Shown piece after piece: positions 7,418 through 8,460 of a DNA stretch of 8,460 nucleotides. A program made the translations under genes and the position numbers. Under the pieces are notes generated by a model. The model was not told the origin of the DNA. It was given only the letters and a program-made list of their open reading frames with translations, and did not search any database. Each line of letters starts with the position of its first letter. The first letter of the stretch is position 1. The DNA is from Actinomycetota bacterium (GTDB lineage Bacteria > Actinomycetota > Acidimicrobiia > IMCC26256 > PALSA-610): the NCBI GenBank assembly GCA_030839105.1, contig JAUZEI010000163.1:1-8460 (forward strand), written 5' to 3'.

Positions 7418-7526
7418 CGCCAATACATTGTGGCCGAAGTCACGCCCGGAGGAAAATCGAGCGCATTCTCCGGAAGGATCTCGCACGTTTGTGCAGGTCG
7501 GAAGGGGTGCGCCATCCGACGTGGAT
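7418..7526 (-). other. Intergenic spacer upstream of the hypothetical gene
   Basis: This 109-bp spacer separates the KSI-like stop from the ATG at 7417 on the minus strand. It is long enough for a promoter, but I see no clear -35/-10 pair and no good Shine-Dalgarno before the ATG. The imperfect palindrome CAATACATTG (7421-7430) and the small GCAC-GTTT-GTGC repeat (7484-7487 with 7491-7494... arms of four bases) are too short to call operators. Part of the spacer would be coding if translation starts at the GTG at 7486. Confidence 0.3.
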
Positions 7527-7910
7527 TCACGCGTCGCGCGCTCGGGCCCGAGACATGTCCCAGTACGCCTTCATCGCGGCGATCTTTCCGTCGTCGTCGA
7601 CCTCGAGCGTCTCGATGCAATCCATGATCATCCCCGAGTCGCCCATCGTCACATGGATCTCGAGGATCATGGCGGCCTCGGTGCCGCAGACGATGACGTC
7701 CCGGAGCTTCATCTCGACCCGATCCGCGAGGGCACGGGTCTGGTCGTAGAAGGCACTCACTCCCTCGAGGCCGACGTGGGGCGCCTGGCCGACCGGATCG
7801 AACCACACCGTGTCCGGCGCAAACTGCGCCAGGACGGCGTCCTTGTCGTTCGCGTTCGACGCGGCGACGTAGGCCTCCGCGACGGTTCTCACCTGGTCCG
7901 GAGTGGGCAT
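7527..7910 (-). CDS. Ketosteroid-isomerase-like protein (SnoaL/NTF2 fold)
   Basis: A 127-residue single-domain protein of the NTF2-like superfamily, the normal size for a delta5-3-ketosteroid isomerase. Without any gap over the first 41 residues it parallels the classical Comamonas enzyme as I remember it: Tyr14 (EAYVAASNAND) and Asp38 in FDPVG fall on exactly the catalytic oxyanion Tyr and the proton-shuttling Asp. Glu100 (CIETLEV) aligns with catalytic Asp99 after a one-residue insertion. The ending GKIAAMKAYWDM resembles mycobacterial KSI-like proteins. It is predicted to isomerise the double bond of a 3-keto steroid or a similar enone. NTF2-fold proteins vary widely in function, so a hydratase, cyclase or plain binding role is the alternative. 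It starts at an ATG 39 bp after the PPK2 gene, with no visible Shine-Dalgarno. Confidence 0.8.
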   Translation of the reverse strand: MPTPDQVRTVAEAYVAASNANDKDAVLAQFAPDTVWFDPVGQAPHVGLEGVSAFYDQTRALADRVEMKLRDVIVCGTEAAMILEIHVTMGDSGMIMDCIETLEVDDDGKIAAMKAYWDMSRARARDA

Positions 7911-7932
7911 GGCGGCGACGATACCGGCCGCC
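7911..7932 (-). repeat. 6-bp GC inverted repeat abutting the KSI-like start codon
   Basis: GGCGGC (7911-7916) pairs with GCCGCC (7927-7932) around a 10-base loop. In the minus-strand mRNA the stem would end directly before the ATG at 7910, where a ribosome binding site would normally lie, and none is seen. It may be chance in GC-rich DNA. Confidence 0.25.
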
Positions 7933-7949
7933 GGGACACCCGCGCCGGA

Positions 7950-8460
7950 CTACTCGATGACGATGCCGTCGAGATCCGCCGCGGGCGGCGGGATCTTCGG
8001 GTCGAGGTCTTCGAGGGCCGCGAGCAGGATGCTCGCCGCGGCCAGGCCCGCGACCCACTTGTGGTCGGCGGGGACAACGAACCACGGCGCCAACTTCGTC
8101 GACGTCGCCGTGATCGCCGCGTCATAGAGGCGCATGTAGTCGTCCCAGCGCTTGCGCGTCTCCAAGTCGGCGCGTTCGAACTTCCAGCGCTTCTCGGGGT
8201 TGTCGAGCCGGGCCTGGAGCCGGGCCCGCTGCTCGTCCTTCCCGACGTGCAGGAAGACCTTGACGATCCAGGTGCCCTCCTCGCGCAGCATGTGCTCAAA
8301 GGCGACGATCTCGCGGTAGCGACGCGCCCGTTGATCATCGTCGATCGCGCCGATCACCCGCGCCGCCACCACGTCCTCGTAATGCGAGCGGTTGAAGATT
8401 CCGATGTCGCCGAGCGCCGGGAGGTTCTGGTGGATCCGCCAGAGGTAGTCGTGCGCGAGC
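7950..8460 (-). CDS. Polyphosphate kinase 2 (PPK2) family protein, C-terminal part (5' end outside window)
   Basis: The frame is open from the right edge to a TAG at 7950-7952 and gives 169 residues. PPK2 enzymes transfer phosphate between inorganic polyphosphate and nucleotides (ADP/GDP or AMP) in the cytoplasm. Seen: LWRIHQNLPALGDIGIFNRS, then HYEDVV, the conserved block around the Walker B region; WIVKVFLHVGKDEQRARLQ; DNPEKRWKFERADL; RKRWDDYMRLYDAAI; and APWFVVPADHKWV, all in the family order. The N-terminal Walker A (P-loop) and the real start lie beyond the window, so the subclass (nucleoside mono- or diphosphate acceptor) cannot be decided. It precedes the KSI-like gene by 39 bp on the same strand; co-transcription is possible but no functional link is evident. 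Confidence 0.9.
   Translation of the reverse strand, partial: LAHDYLWRIHQNLPALGDIGIFNRSHYEDVVAARVIGAIDDDQRARRYREIVAFEHMLREEGTWIVKVFLHVGKDEQRARLQARLDNPEKRWKFERADLETRKRWDDYMRLYDAAITATSTKLAPWFVVPADHKWVAGLAAASILLAALEDLDPKIPPPAADLDGIVIE

Noticed and set aside
7484..7494. Small GCAC/GTGC inverted repeat as a terminator for the KSI-like gene
   Set aside because: The stem is only four base pairs and no U-tract follows on the minus strand.

Overview
The window is very GC-rich, uses GTG and possibly TTG starts, and packs its genes with 4-bp stop/start overlaps. Together with the gene families present (a mycobacterial FadD19-type acyl-CoA ligase, a DUF255 protein, an M2 peptidase and a PPK2 kinase), this points to an actinobacterium. 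An environmental lineage such as Acidimicrobiia is plausible, but the taxon is inferred from composition and remembered family resemblance, not from a search.

Layout, plus strand: (1) 2-262, the C-terminal 86 residues of a small multi-pass membrane protein; (2) 259-1818, a cytoplasmic ACE-like (M2) zinc dipeptidyl carboxypeptidase that overlaps gene 1 by GTGA; (3) 1830-2984, a secernin/C69-type N-terminal-cysteine hydrolase; (4) after a gap of about 75 bp, 3063 (or 3057)-4700, a FadD19-like acyl-CoA ligase; (5) 4697-6733, again a GTGA overlap, a full-length DUF255 (thioredoxin-like plus six-hairpin) gene broken at codon 298 by one in-frame TAG (5588-5590). Minus strand, convergent: (6) a PPK2 polyphosphate kinase entering from the right edge (8460-7950); (7) 7910-7527, a ketosteroid-isomerase-like NTF2-fold protein; (8) 7417-6737, a conserved-looking protein of unknown function. 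Genes 5 and 8 end only 3 bp apart.

How the genes may work together: genes 2 and 3 look like a pair for small-peptide hydrolysis. Gene 4 probably activates a steroid side-chain or other branched or long-chain carboxylate as its CoA thioester. The KSI-like protein keeps residues matching the classical Tyr14/Asp38 catalytic pair and an acid at the Asp99 position, so a steroid or isoprenoid theme across genes 4 and 7 is possible but unproven. PPK2 moves phosphate between polyphosphate and nucleotides and has no visible link to the others.

I see no RNA genes, CRISPR array, insertion sequence, attachment site or convincing rho-independent terminator. I do not see a clear undescribed multi-gene system. 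The most notable item is the lone amber codon in an otherwise intact DUF255 gene.
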